64,000 nt of DNA from Roseateles depolymerans (GTDB taxonomy: Bacteria; Pseudomonadota; Gammaproteobacteria; Burkholderiales; Burkholderiaceae_C). Below are positions 33,960 through 41,841 of the stretch, in pieces. The notes beneath the pieces were generated by a model that was not told the origin of the DNA, did no database searches, and saw only the letters and a program-made list of their open reading frames with translations. Location of the stretch: contig NZ_QUMT01000002.1 in NCBI RefSeq assembly GCF_003387155.1, positions 1,121,694 through 1,185,693 on the forward strand, read 5' to 3'. The stretch's first letter is position 1; each line of letters begins with the position of its first letter. The translations under genes were made by a program, and so were the position numbers.

Positions 33960-35807
33960 TCAGGCGACCATTCCGCGCAGGGCGTTGAAGAGCTTGCGAG
34001 GCTGCAGAGGCTTGAAAAGCACCGTGTGGCCGCTTTCGTTCGCGCGGCGGATCTCTTCCTTGCTGGTGTCCCCGGTGATCAGGATCGCCGGGACATCATG
34101 GCCGTACACCCCACGCACCGCGCGGATGGCGTCCAGGCCGTCCGGGCCGTCGCCCAGGTGCAGGTCCGACAGGATCAGGTCGGGCGGCTCCGGGCGCTCC
34201 CGCGCCACCCTCGCCGCATCCTCGGCATGCGCCGCCACCTGCACTTCGTAACCCCACTCCTCCAGCAGGACCTTCAGGCCCTCCCGGATCGGCTCCTCGT
34301 CATCGATGACCAGCACCGACCGCGGCTCGATGACCGACATCGGAATCGTGTCCGCCGCGCCGATCACGTCCTGCACCGCATGCAGCTGCTTGACCGGGAT
34401 GCTCAGCCGGAACATGGTGCCGCGCCCCGGCCGGGACGCCACCACCAGCCGGTAGCCCAGCAGATGCGCCAGGCGCTTGACAATGGCCAGCCCCATGCCC
34501 AGCCCCTGGGTCCGGCTGCGCTCGCCATGGCCCACCTGGTAGAACTCGGCAAAGATGCGGGGCAGGTCATTGGGCTTGATGCCGATGCCGGTGTCCCACA
34601 CCTCCAGGTTGATGTGGTCCTCCGTGCTGCGGGCCACTACCACCACCCCACCCTTTTCGGTGTACTTCAGGGCGTTTTGGACCAGATTGCCCAGGATCCG
34701 CTCCAGCAATTGCGGGTCGCTGCTGACCGATTTGCCGCCCGGCGCCAGCCGCAGCCCGAGACCTTCCGCCTCGGCCTGGCCGGCATAGTGCATATGCAGG
34801 CGCTTGAACAGGTCGCGCAGCGCGAAATGCTGGATGTTGGGCTCCACCGTGCCGGCGTCCAGCCGGGAGATGTCCAGCATCGCGTTGAAGGACCGCTCCA
34901 GCCCCTCGATCGACCGCATGATGTTGCGCACCAGCGGCTCTTCCGCACTGCCCTGCAGCCGGCGCTCCAGCGTAGCGGCGAACAGGCCCAGCGCATGCAC
35001 CGGCTGGCGCAGGTCGTGACTGGCGATGGCCAGGAAGCGGCTTTTTTCCTGGTCGGCCCGCACCGCCTCGTCCCGCTCCTGCTCCAGCAGGCTCACGCGG
35101 TCATCCCGCTGCATCACCCAGAGCTGGTTGCGGTGCCAGCGATGCTGTTCCAGCAAGGCCAGCCCGGCCACCGCCATGGCGGCGGCAAACCAGGCCGCGC
35201 CCTGCCAGGGTCGCTCGAAGGTGCCGTCCAGCAGCAGACGCGCCAACCCTTCCGACGCCGGCAGCAGCGCCACCGCCGCAGCGCCCCGTCCCATGGGGGC
35301 CAGCAGCACCGCCAGCACGGTCGACGCCGCCGCCAGCAAGGGTCCGGCCAGCGGCGCGCGCGCCCCCGGCGATTCGGCAATCCAGGGATGCAAACTGAGC
35401 AGCAGCAGGCAGCCGATGCCCTGCAGCAACAGCAGGCGGCGTCCTTTGCGAGGGTCCAGGGAATGACGGGCGGCCGGGCGGGACAGCCGATGCGACATGC
35501 GCCGCGCCGTCCACACACAGCCGGTGGCCAGCATGGCCACGCCGCTGAGCCACACGATCAAGCCGGAGGACAGCTCCTGCCGATTGAGCGACACCAGCAG
35601 CGGCAGCGCCACGGCCGCAAGCAGCCAGGGCCAGTGGGCCCAGGCCTCGTCGAAAGCGGCATCTTCCAGACGGCGTGCAATGGCGCGGCGCTCGCGGCGC
35701 CGGCCGTCCTGGGCATTGTCATCGCCGTCGGCCGTACGGCCGGCCACGGCCACGTAGCGGCTGAACCCTTTGGATTCAGACGATCGTCTGCTCTTTCTCT
35801 CGGCCAA
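33960..35807 (-). CDS. Hybrid sensor histidine kinase with C-terminal receiver
   Basis: About 615 residues from a TTG at 35807; no nearby ATG fits, and a GTG about 18 codons later is an alternative. Residues about 60-215 contain several hydrophobic segments forming a membrane-embedded sensor. A coiled linker leads to the HisKA block IASHDLRQPVHALGLFAATL (phospho-acceptor His), then HATPase_c with NLVQNALKYT, VWDTGIGI and GLGMGLAIV. The last 120 residues are a receiver with VIDDEEP and phospho-acceptor LILSDLHLG. It starts four bases after the response-regulator stop, so the two form an operon. The signal and target genes are unknown; T6SS or galactan genes are neighbours on either side. Confidence 0.88.
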   Translation of the reverse strand: MAERKSRRSSESKGFSRYVAVAGRTADGDDNAQDGRRRERRAIARRLEDAAFDEAWAHWPWLLAAVALPLLVSLNRQELSSGLIVWLSGVAMLATGCVWTARRMSHRLSRPAARHSLDPRKGRRLLLLQGIGCLLLLSLHPWIAESPGARAPLAGPLLAAASTVLAVLLAPMGRGAAAVALLPASEGLARLLLDGTFERPWQGAAWFAAAMAVAGLALLEQHRWHRNQLWVMQRDDRVSLLEQERDEAVRADQEKSRFLAIASHDLRQPVHALGLFAATLERRLQGSAEEPLVRNIMRSIEGLERSFNAMLDISRLDAGTVEPNIQHFALRDLFKRLHMHYAGQAEAEGLGLRLAPGGKSVSSDPQLLERILGNLVQNALKYTEKGGVVVVARSTEDHINLEVWDTGIGIKPNDLPRIFAEFYQVGHGERSRTQGLGMGLAIVKRLAHLLGYRLVVASRPGRGTMFRLSIPVKQLHAVQDVIGAADTIPMSVIEPRSVLVIDDEEPIREGLKVLLEEWGYEVQVAAHAEDAARVARERPEPPDLILSDLHLGDGPDGLDAIRAVRGVYGHDVPAILITGDTSKEEIRRANESGHTVLFKPLQPRKLFNALRGMVA

Positions 35808-35811
35808 GGGC

Positions 35812-36453
35812 TCAGCGGAACAGACTGATCATGTGGGAGCGCGACTTCACATCGAGCGCCAGCAGCAGGGAAGACACATAGTTCTTCACCGTCCCCAGCG
35901 ACAGCTGGGTGGAGTTGCTGATTTCCTGATTGCTGCAACCGGACAGCACCAGCTCCAGAATCTCCAGATGCCGCGGGCCCAGCTCGGCCACGCGGTCATA
36001 CATGGCGGAGGTCGGGAAGCGCGGGAACATCGAGCCGGTCGGTGCCGCACGGCGCTGCTCTGCCAGCAGTGCGCGCAGCGTGCTGCGCATCTCCGACATC
36101 AGCGCGCCCTTGGGCAGATAACCCACGGCGCCCAGCGCACGCGCCTGGCGGACCACGAATTCATCCTGCGTGCCGCTGAAGACCACCACCCGCGCTTGCG
36201 GATAGGCCTCCATGAACTGGCGCAGCCCCTGCAAACCTTTGCAGTCGCCCAGATTCAAGTCCAGCAGGACCGCATCGAAACCAGGGCCGTCGGCGGCGTC
36301 TGCATATTGTGCAAGCCCCTCCTGGAGCGACGAAGCCTCCACCCAGTCGATGCTGATCTCATCCAGAGATTGATAAAGCGTTCGTATGCCCGCGCGGACC
36401 AATTCATGGTCATCCACAAGCAGCACGCGACGCGTGACAGTCATGTTCGACAT
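35812..36453 (-). CDS. LuxR/NarL-family response regulator
   Basis: The start is placed at MSNMTVTRRVLLVDDHELV; an earlier in-frame ATG at 36510 has a better ribosome site (GAGGGGG) and would add 19 residues, so the start is uncertain. The receiver domain has VDDHE near residue 13, phospho-acceptor in DAVLLDLNLGD and the conserved lysine in GYLPKGAL. The C-terminal helix-turn-helix reads LVLSGCSNQEISNSTQLSLG followed by TVKNYVSSLL. It is expected to be phosphorylated by the hybrid kinase encoded immediately downstream and to bind DNA as a dimer. Confidence 0.88.
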   Translation of the reverse strand: MSNMTVTRRVLLVDDHELVRAGIRTLYQSLDEISIDWVEASSLQEGLAQYADAADGPGFDAVLLDLNLGDCKGLQGLRQFMEAYPQARVVVFSGTQDEFVVRQARALGAVGYLPKGALMSEMRSTLRALLAEQRRAAPTGSMFPRFPTSAMYDRVAELGPRHLEILELVLSGCSNQEISNSTQLSLGTVKNYVSSLLLALDVKSRSHMISLFR

Positions 36454-36932
36454 GGCAAAGCCACCATTCACAGAACCCGCAAAATGGCGGAGATCAGAAA
36501 CACCTTCCATAGGGCCCCCTCTTTCGCGATGTACCCAACTCCGGTGTGTACATCGCAACCCCTCTTGCACCGGAGACGGGCGCATCTTAGGCCCGTGGGG
36601 GGACAAAACACCCCCTAAGAAGGGGGAACTCCGAGGGGGGATGGGCGCAACAGTTGTTACGGCAAGTTGTTACGACTCACGACTCGCACAAAGCCCCCTC
36701 CGCAGAGGGGCTTGACCCGTGCAAAGTGCCGCCACTGCTCGCTTGGCGCGAGCCCAGACTTCGCGATCGTCGAAACAATGAAGTCTCCCGTCTGTTTCCG
36801 ATGATGCGACTTTCTGCAAAACCTGTTCCCGATTTCGGTGCGAGCGTGGCCGTTTCAGCCCCAATGTGGCTTTCCGGATGCATGGGGAAACCCCTCAATG
36901 GTGCGATGGGGCAAATCGTGGACACTAGCGCC
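36454..36932. other. Divergent intergenic region between response regulator and galactanase
   Basis: About 480 bases without a supported gene. The left part should hold the response-regulator promoter. A hairpin with arms AAGCCCC (36691-36697) and GGGGCTT (36707-36713) has no T-run on either side. The region 36590-36640 has several runs of G or C. The galactan-type operator begins at 36933. Confidence 0.6.
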
Positions 36933-36950
36933 AGGTTAATCGATTAACCT
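36933..36950. promoter_or_regulatory. LacI-family operator upstream of the GH53-TonB receptor operon
   Basis: AGGTTAATCGATTAACCT is a perfect 18-bp palindrome with a central CG, the form typical of LacI-family operators. Near-identical sites lie at 53911-53926 and 54152-54167, each upstream of a galactan or galactose gene, and a LacI-family gene closes the locus. Confidence 0.8.
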
Positions 36951-37076
36951 ACGAGGGTGGCCAAGAACGAGACAGCAGGGGCACCAATCAGCCCTGCGCA
37001 GAGTGAGACAACCTTGAGCGATCGCATCCTGAAGATTGAAGCGTCTTCCACAGACGACCCGACGGCCCAAGGCCGA

Positions 37077-38474
37077 ATGAATCGCCGCAGGCTGATGCTG
37101 GCCGGTGGTGCGCTGCTGGCTGGACAGACCTTGCCGGGCGCTGCGGCAGCGTTCGCCACGACTGGGGCCGCGGATGCGTCCGCATCGAGCGGCGCCGCAG
37201 CAGCATCCGGGGCAAGCTCTCCAGCAACCGCGGCTGCCGCGAGCCCGGCCACCGCGACCTGCCCGACCCAGCCCGCGACGCAATACGCCAGTTCCTTCAT
37301 CCTGGGCGCGGACGTCTCCACGCTCGACGTCGTCGAGCGCGGCGGTGCCAGATTCTCCACCGCGGACGGCCGGGTCGGCACGGCCCTGCAGATCCTTCGG
37401 GTGTCGGGCATCAACTGGGCGCGCTTGCGCTTGTGGCACACCCCCGTCAATGCCCGGGATGTGGTGGAGGGCGACAAGATCATCTCCCGTCACGGCGACC
37501 CGGTCGGCGGCGGCAACAACGGGCTGGACGTCACCCTGGCGCTGGCCCGGCGCATCCGCAAGCAGGGCCTGAAGCTGCTGCTCGACATCCACTATTCGGA
37601 CTTCTGGACCGACCCCGGCAAGCAGGAGAAGCCCGCCGCCTGGACCCGCCTTCACGGAGAAGCGCTGGAGGCGGAGGTTGAACGTTATACCTCCCAGGTG
37701 CTCAAGGCCCTGCACGACCAAGGCACCGCCCCCGACATGATCCAGGTCGGCAATGAAATCAACGGCGGCATGCTCTGGCCGGACGGCAAGACCTGGCAAC
37801 AGACGCCCGACGAGAAGATCGGCGGTGACGCCGCCTTCATCGGACTGCTGCGCGCCGGCATCCGCGGCGTACGGCGTACCGATGCACTGCGGGGAGCTCG
37901 TCTGCCGGTCATGCTGCACCTGGCCCACCAGGGCGACGGCAAGAGCGGCGAGATGTTCCGCCGGGTCTACGACCAATTCGAGTCGGCCCGGCTGGACTAC
38001 GACGTGATCGGCCTGAGCTGGTATCCCTACCACCACGACAACTTCGAAGCACTGCGCACCAACCTGCGCGACCTCTCCGACCGCTACCGCAAACCGCTGG
38101 TGGTGGTGGAAACCGCTTACGGCTGGCGCGCAGACAACCCGGGCAGCGGTCCGGCCGTCTTCAATGAAGAAGGCGCGCGCCGCGGCGGCTACCCCGCCAC
38201 CCCGCAGGGCCAGGCCGCCATGCTCAAGGACCTGATCCAGGCCGTGGCCGCCGTGCCGCAGGGCCTGGGCGTGTTCTGGTGGGAGCCCGCCTGGCTGGAC
38301 GTGCCCGGCGCCGGCTGGCGCACCGGCGAAGGCAATGCCTGGGCCAACCAGACCCTGTTCGACGACAAGGGCCGTGCCCTGCCCGCCCTCCAGGCGTTCC
38401 GCGAGGCCGCTCCCTGCATCTCTGCCGATGGCGGCCCGCCCCGACCACCGGCCGCCCTCCCCATCCCCCGCTGA
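37077..38474 (+). CDS. GH53 arabinogalactan endo-beta-1,4-galactanase
   Basis: The start at MNRRRLMLAGG is preferred because it opens directly into a twin-arginine-type signal peptide and has AAGG upstream; a GTG at 36957 lies seven bases from the operator and has no spaced ribosome site. The 465-residue enzyme has an Ala/Ser-rich linker to about residue 70, then the GH53 barrel: FILGADVSTLDVVE, RLRLWHTP, LLLDIHYSDFWTDPGKQ, acid/base Glu in QVGNEINGGMLWP, nucleophile Glu in VVVETAYGW and a final FWWEPAWL. It cleaves internal beta-1,4 links in galactan, probably outside the inner membrane. It precedes the TonB receptor by 62 bases. Confidence 0.93.
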   Translation: MNRRRLMLAGGALLAGQTLPGAAAAFATTGAADASASSGAAAASGASSPATAAAASPATATCPTQPATQYASSFILGADVSTLDVVERGGARFSTADGRVGTALQILRVSGINWARLRLWHTPVNARDVVEGDKIISRHGDPVGGGNNGLDVTLALARRIRKQGLKLLLDIHYSDFWTDPGKQEKPAAWTRLHGEALEAEVERYTSQVLKALHDQGTAPDMIQVGNEINGGMLWPDGKTWQQTPDEKIGGDAAFIGLLRAGIRGVRRTDALRGARLPVMLHLAHQGDGKSGEMFRRVYDQFESARLDYDVIGLSWYPYHHDNFEALRTNLRDLSDRYRKPLVVVETAYGWRADNPGSGPAVFNEEGARRGGYPATPQGQAAMLKDLIQAVAAVPQGLGVFWWEPAWLDVPGAGWRTGEGNAWANQTLFDDKGRALPALQAFREAAPCISADGGPPRPPAALPIPR

Positions 38475-38475
38475 C

Positions 38476-38493
38476 GGGTCCGCTGCCGGACCC
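38476..38493 (+). other. Short perfect hairpin between galactanase and TonB receptor genes
   Basis: GGGTCCG-CTGC-CGGACCC forms a 7-bp stem with a four-base loop immediately after the galactanase stop. It lacks a T-run. It could stabilise the 3' end of the first message or reduce read-through into the receptor gene. Confidence 0.4.
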
Positions 38494-38536
38494 CATCCCT
38501 GACAAGAACGAGTTGCTTAAAGTTCGGAGACAACCC

Positions 38537-41191
38537 ATGACCGCATCCCTGCCCCGCCCCAGCACCCGGCCCAGTAACCGGCCCAGTAACCAGCCGTCCC
38601 TGGCCCCGGTCGCCCTGGCCTGCGCCGCCCTGCTGAGCCCGCTGGCCCTGCATGCCCAGGACGCTGCGCCTGCCAGCGGCGACAGCAAACAGCTCGACAC
38701 CGTGGTGGTGCAGGGTCAGCGCTCCAGCCTCATCCGCGCCCAGGACATCAAGCGCAATGCCGAGCAGGTGGTGGATTCCATCGTGGCCGACGACATCGGC
38801 AAGCTGCCCGACGCCAACGTCGCCGAAGCCCTGCAGCGCATCACCGGCGTGCAGATCTCCCGCAACCGCGGTGAAGGCGACCGGGTGCAGGTCCGCGGCC
38901 TGCAGCAGACGCAGACGCTGCTCAACGGCCGGGTGATCTTCACCGCCGGCAAGGAACGCGGCCTGTCCTTCCAGGACGTGCCCTCCGAACTGCTCGCCGG
39001 CGCGGACGTCTACAAGACCCCGACCGCCGACCTGATCGAAGGCGGCATCGGCGGGGTCATCGACCTGCGCACCCGCCGTCCCTTCGACTTCGCCGGCTTC
39101 AAGCTGGCCGGATCGGTCAAGGGCACCCGGGCAGAGCTGGCGGACAAGAACAATGCCGAAGGCTCGCTGCTGGTGTCCAACCGCTGGAAGCTGGATGCCG
39201 GTGAATTCGGCGCGCTGCTGAGTGTCTCCACCCAAAAGCGCGACTACCGCTCCGACACCCAGGAACTGGACAACCCGGCCGCCCTGGCGGACGGCTCCGG
39301 CACCATCGCCCCGCTGGGCAACTGGCTGGCCTATGAATTCGGCCAGCGGGACCGCAAGGCGGCCAATGCCGCGCTGCAATGGCGGCCCGATGCCCGCAGC
39401 GAATACACGCTGGACTACACCCACACCCAGCTCAAGAGCCGCACCGACGTCTACGGCTTCTACGCCTCGCCCTTCTGGGCCAACTTCAGCAGCACGGCCA
39501 ACCAGGGCCAGCTGTGGCCCAACGGCGCCGTCAAGACGGACAGCAACGGCCAGTTCGTCTCGGGCACCTTCTGGGGCGCGAGCATGAGCACCTCCAGCTC
39601 GGTGGCGGATGAAAACACCCGCATCGACCAGCTCTCCCTGGCCGGCAAGTGGAAGGTGGCGGACGCCGTGGTGCGCAGCGACATCAGCCACAGCCGCAGC
39701 AAGTTCGACCGCTTCTACCAGGAAGTGCGCCTGGGCACCTTCGCCAATGACCCGGCCACCTACACCTTCGACCTGAGCACCAAGCTGCCCTCGGCCTATT
39801 CCGAGACCTCCCAGCTGGACAACACCGCCAACTACTGGGCCGACAAGACGCTGTATTTCCGGATCAAGAACACCGGCCGCGAAACCGCCTGGCGTGCGGA
39901 CGTGGACAAGCCGGTGGACGCCGGCATCATCACCAAGCTGCGGGGCGGCGTGCGCATCAACGACCGCCGCGCCGAAAGCGCGGAGATCAACACCATCAAC
40001 GACATCTGGATGTTCAAGCTGAGCGACATCCCGGGTGTCGGCCTGCTGCCGCAGAACGACCTGCTCAAGGACGCCGGCGGCGGCAAGATCCCGCGCCAGT
40101 GGCTGGGCGTGCTGGACACCGGCTGGCTGCGCAATGCGGCGGCGGTGCGCGACACCTTCGACCTGTCGGTGCCCAGCTTCGACCCGGCCCAGACCTTCAA
40201 CTACCGTGAGCGCGGCGGCGCGCTGTATGGTGCCGGCGACCTGGACACCAGCCTGGCGGGCCTGCCGCTGACCGGCAATGTCGGCATGCGGGTGGTGCGC
40301 ACGAAGGTCGAGCGCGAGTTCACCAACCTGAGCAGCGAGCGGGTCAACCTGGACAAGAGCGACACCGACTGGCTGCCCACCCTGAACCTGCGCCTGGAAC
40401 TGCGCCCGGACCTGCAGGCGCGCCTGGGTCTGTCCCGCGTGGTCACGCGTCCCAACTTCGACCAGCTCACGCCCAGCCTGAGCCTGAACGTCAACGACCA
40501 GACCGCCTACCAGGGCAATCCGGAGCTGGAGCGCCTGCGTGCGAACCAGGTCGACACCACGCTCGAGTACTACATCAGCAAGAGCGACAGCATCTACGGC
40601 GCCGCCTTCTACAAGGAGGTGCAGGGCTTCATCCAGAACAGCGTGTCGCAGGTGGCGATCAATGGCACCACCTATTCGCTGAGCACCCCGACCAACGGCA
40701 AGGACGGTCGCATCCGCGGTCTGGAAGTCGGCTACCAGGGCTTCTTCAACCAGTTGCCCGGCTTCCTGAAGGGGCTGGGCCTGCAAGCCAACTTCACCTA
40801 TGTGGACAGCGCAGCGCCCAGCTCCATCAATGGCCGCACCGCGCCGCTGGAGGGGCTGTCCAAGCGCAGCGCCAACCTGGTGGGCATGTATGACTACGGC
40901 GATTTCTCTGCCCGCCTGGCCTACAACTGGCGCAGCGAATACGCGGTCGGTTCCCGCCTGAGCTATCCCACCAACAACGGTGTGACCGCCCTCACCCCGG
41001 TGACGATGAAGGGCTACGGCATGGTGGACGCCTACCTCAGCTACTCGCTGACCGACAAGATCAAGATCGCGCTGGAAGGCAACAACCTGACCAACACCGT
41101 GCGCCGCAGCTACTTCAGCGACTACAACCTGCCGCGCGGCACCTATGCCGATGGACGACGCTTTGCGATCAGCCTGCGCGCGGAGCTGTGA
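38537..41191 (+). CDS. TonB-dependent receptor, likely for galacto-oligosaccharides
   Basis: The ATG at 38537 follows CGGAGA. The 884-residue outer-membrane protein has a signal peptide ending near ALHAQ (residue 41), a TonB box DTVVVQGQR (about 54-62), a plug with LPDANVAEALQRITGVQISR, VRGLQQTQTLLNGR and DVYKTPTADLIEGGIGGVID, and a long beta-barrel ending in FAISLRAEL. The plug pattern is that of the TIGR01782 (Xanthomonas/Caulobacter) group, whose members often import plant-polymer fragments. Co-transcription with a GH53 galactanase and the operator upstream point to galactan fragments as substrate (inference). Confidence 0.93.
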   Translation: MTASLPRPSTRPSNRPSNQPSLAPVALACAALLSPLALHAQDAAPASGDSKQLDTVVVQGQRSSLIRAQDIKRNAEQVVDSIVADDIGKLPDANVAEALQRITGVQISRNRGEGDRVQVRGLQQTQTLLNGRVIFTAGKERGLSFQDVPSELLAGADVYKTPTADLIEGGIGGVIDLRTRRPFDFAGFKLAGSVKGTRAELADKNNAEGSLLVSNRWKLDAGEFGALLSVSTQKRDYRSDTQELDNPAALADGSGTIAPLGNWLAYEFGQRDRKAANAALQWRPDARSEYTLDYTHTQLKSRTDVYGFYASPFWANFSSTANQGQLWPNGAVKTDSNGQFVSGTFWGASMSTSSSVADENTRIDQLSLAGKWKVADAVVRSDISHSRSKFDRFYQEVRLGTFANDPATYTFDLSTKLPSAYSETSQLDNTANYWADKTLYFRIKNTGRETAWRADVDKPVDAGIITKLRGGVRINDRRAESAEINTINDIWMFKLSDIPGVGLLPQNDLLKDAGGGKIPRQWLGVLDTGWLRNAAAVRDTFDLSVPSFDPAQTFNYRERGGALYGAGDLDTSLAGLPLTGNVGMRVVRTKVEREFTNLSSERVNLDKSDTDWLPTLNLRLELRPDLQARLGLSRVVTRPNFDQLTPSLSLNVNDQTAYQGNPELERLRANQVDTTLEYYISKSDSIYGAAFYKEVQGFIQNSVSQVAINGTTYSLSTPTNGKDGRIRGLEVGYQGFFNQLPGFLKGLGLQANFTYVDSAAPSSINGRTAPLEGLSKRSANLVGMYDYGDFSARLAYNWRSEYAVGSRLSYPTNNGVTALTPVTMKGYGMVDAYLSYSLTDKIKIALEGNNLTNTVRRSYFSDYNLPRGTYADGRRFAISLRAEL

Positions 41192-41242
41192 TCCAGCGCG
41201 GTGACTGAACCGATGGGGCCGACGACAGACGCGTCGGCCGGG

Positions 41243-41275
41243 GCCGGCCTTTCCAGCGATGGGGGCCGGCTTTTT
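41243..41275 (+). terminator. Rho-independent terminator after the TonB receptor
   Basis: GCCGGCC (41243-41249) pairs with GGCCGGC (41264-41270), followed by TTTTT. It lies about 50 bases after the receptor stop and ends the GH53-receptor operon. Confidence 0.8.
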
Positions 41276-41436
41276 CATGGGCGATGCGCAAACTTTGATG
41301 TGCAACCCCCACATCGAAGCAGGCAAGCCAGAACTCACCACAGATCGAAGCCATCGTGCCCGGGCGCTCGCTCGCTCAGCATGACCGGTCGCTGCACATC
41401 AGCGGCGAACCTCCTTCCACTTTGTCGTGAGTTCTC

Positions 41437-41841
41437 ATGTCCAAACAGCTCTCTCCGTGGCTTGGCGCGATGGTCACCCTGCCATCCGCGGCCCAAACAC
41501 AGGCGGCCCAAACATCCGCGGCCCACACCGACTCGTCTTCCTCCACCCGCCTGCGACCGGTCCGTCCCCGCAGTGCCTCTTCCCTCCACACCCTGTTCCT
41601 TGCCGTCGCGGCACTGGCTGGCACGGCGCTGCTGAGCGCCTGCGGTGGCGGCAGCTCGGCTGACAGCAGCGCGAACGACACCTCGGCAGTCGCGCCCCCG
41701 GCCACCATCAGCGAAGCCCCCCGCACCGCACCGGCCATTCCGGTCGTGCCGCAGCCTCGTTATGCGGCCAGTGGTCCCGGCTCCTACCAGGACGCCCTCG
41801 CCCAATACACGCGTGTCGGAGAGGCGCTCCATGGCCAATAA
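41437..41841 (+). CDS. Small putative lipoprotein overlapping the GH19 chitinase gene
   Basis: The frame from 41437 gives 134 residues. A hydrophobic stretch LFLAVAALAGTALLSACGGGS forms a good lipobox around residue 68, but an unusually long 48-residue segment precedes it, so the true start may be an internal non-ATG codon. The mature part is Ala/Pro-rich and ends YQDALAQYTRVGEALHGQ. It overlaps the chitinase start by 11 bases. I do not recognise a family; coding is supported by the lipobox and the tight overlap. Confidence 0.5.
   Translation: MSKQLSPWLGAMVTLPSAAQTQAAQTSAAHTDSSSSTRLRPVRPRSASSLHTLFLAVAALAGTALLSACGGGSSADSSANDTSAVAPPATISEAPRTAPAIPVVPQPRYAASGPGSYQDALAQYTRVGEALHGQ

Noticed and set aside
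36691-36713. Hairpin considered as a terminator
   Set aside because: The stem AAGCCCC/GGGGCTT has no T-run on either side and stands in a divergent intergenic region.
36957-37076. GTG start for the first GH53 enzyme adding 40 residues
   Set aside because: It lies seven bases from the operator and has no properly spaced ribosome site; the later ATG opens directly into a twin-arginine signal.
38189-41341. 1050-codon open frame on the minus strand opposite the TonB receptor
   Set aside because: The receptor on the plus strand has signal peptide, TonB box and plug motifs; the reverse frame has none.
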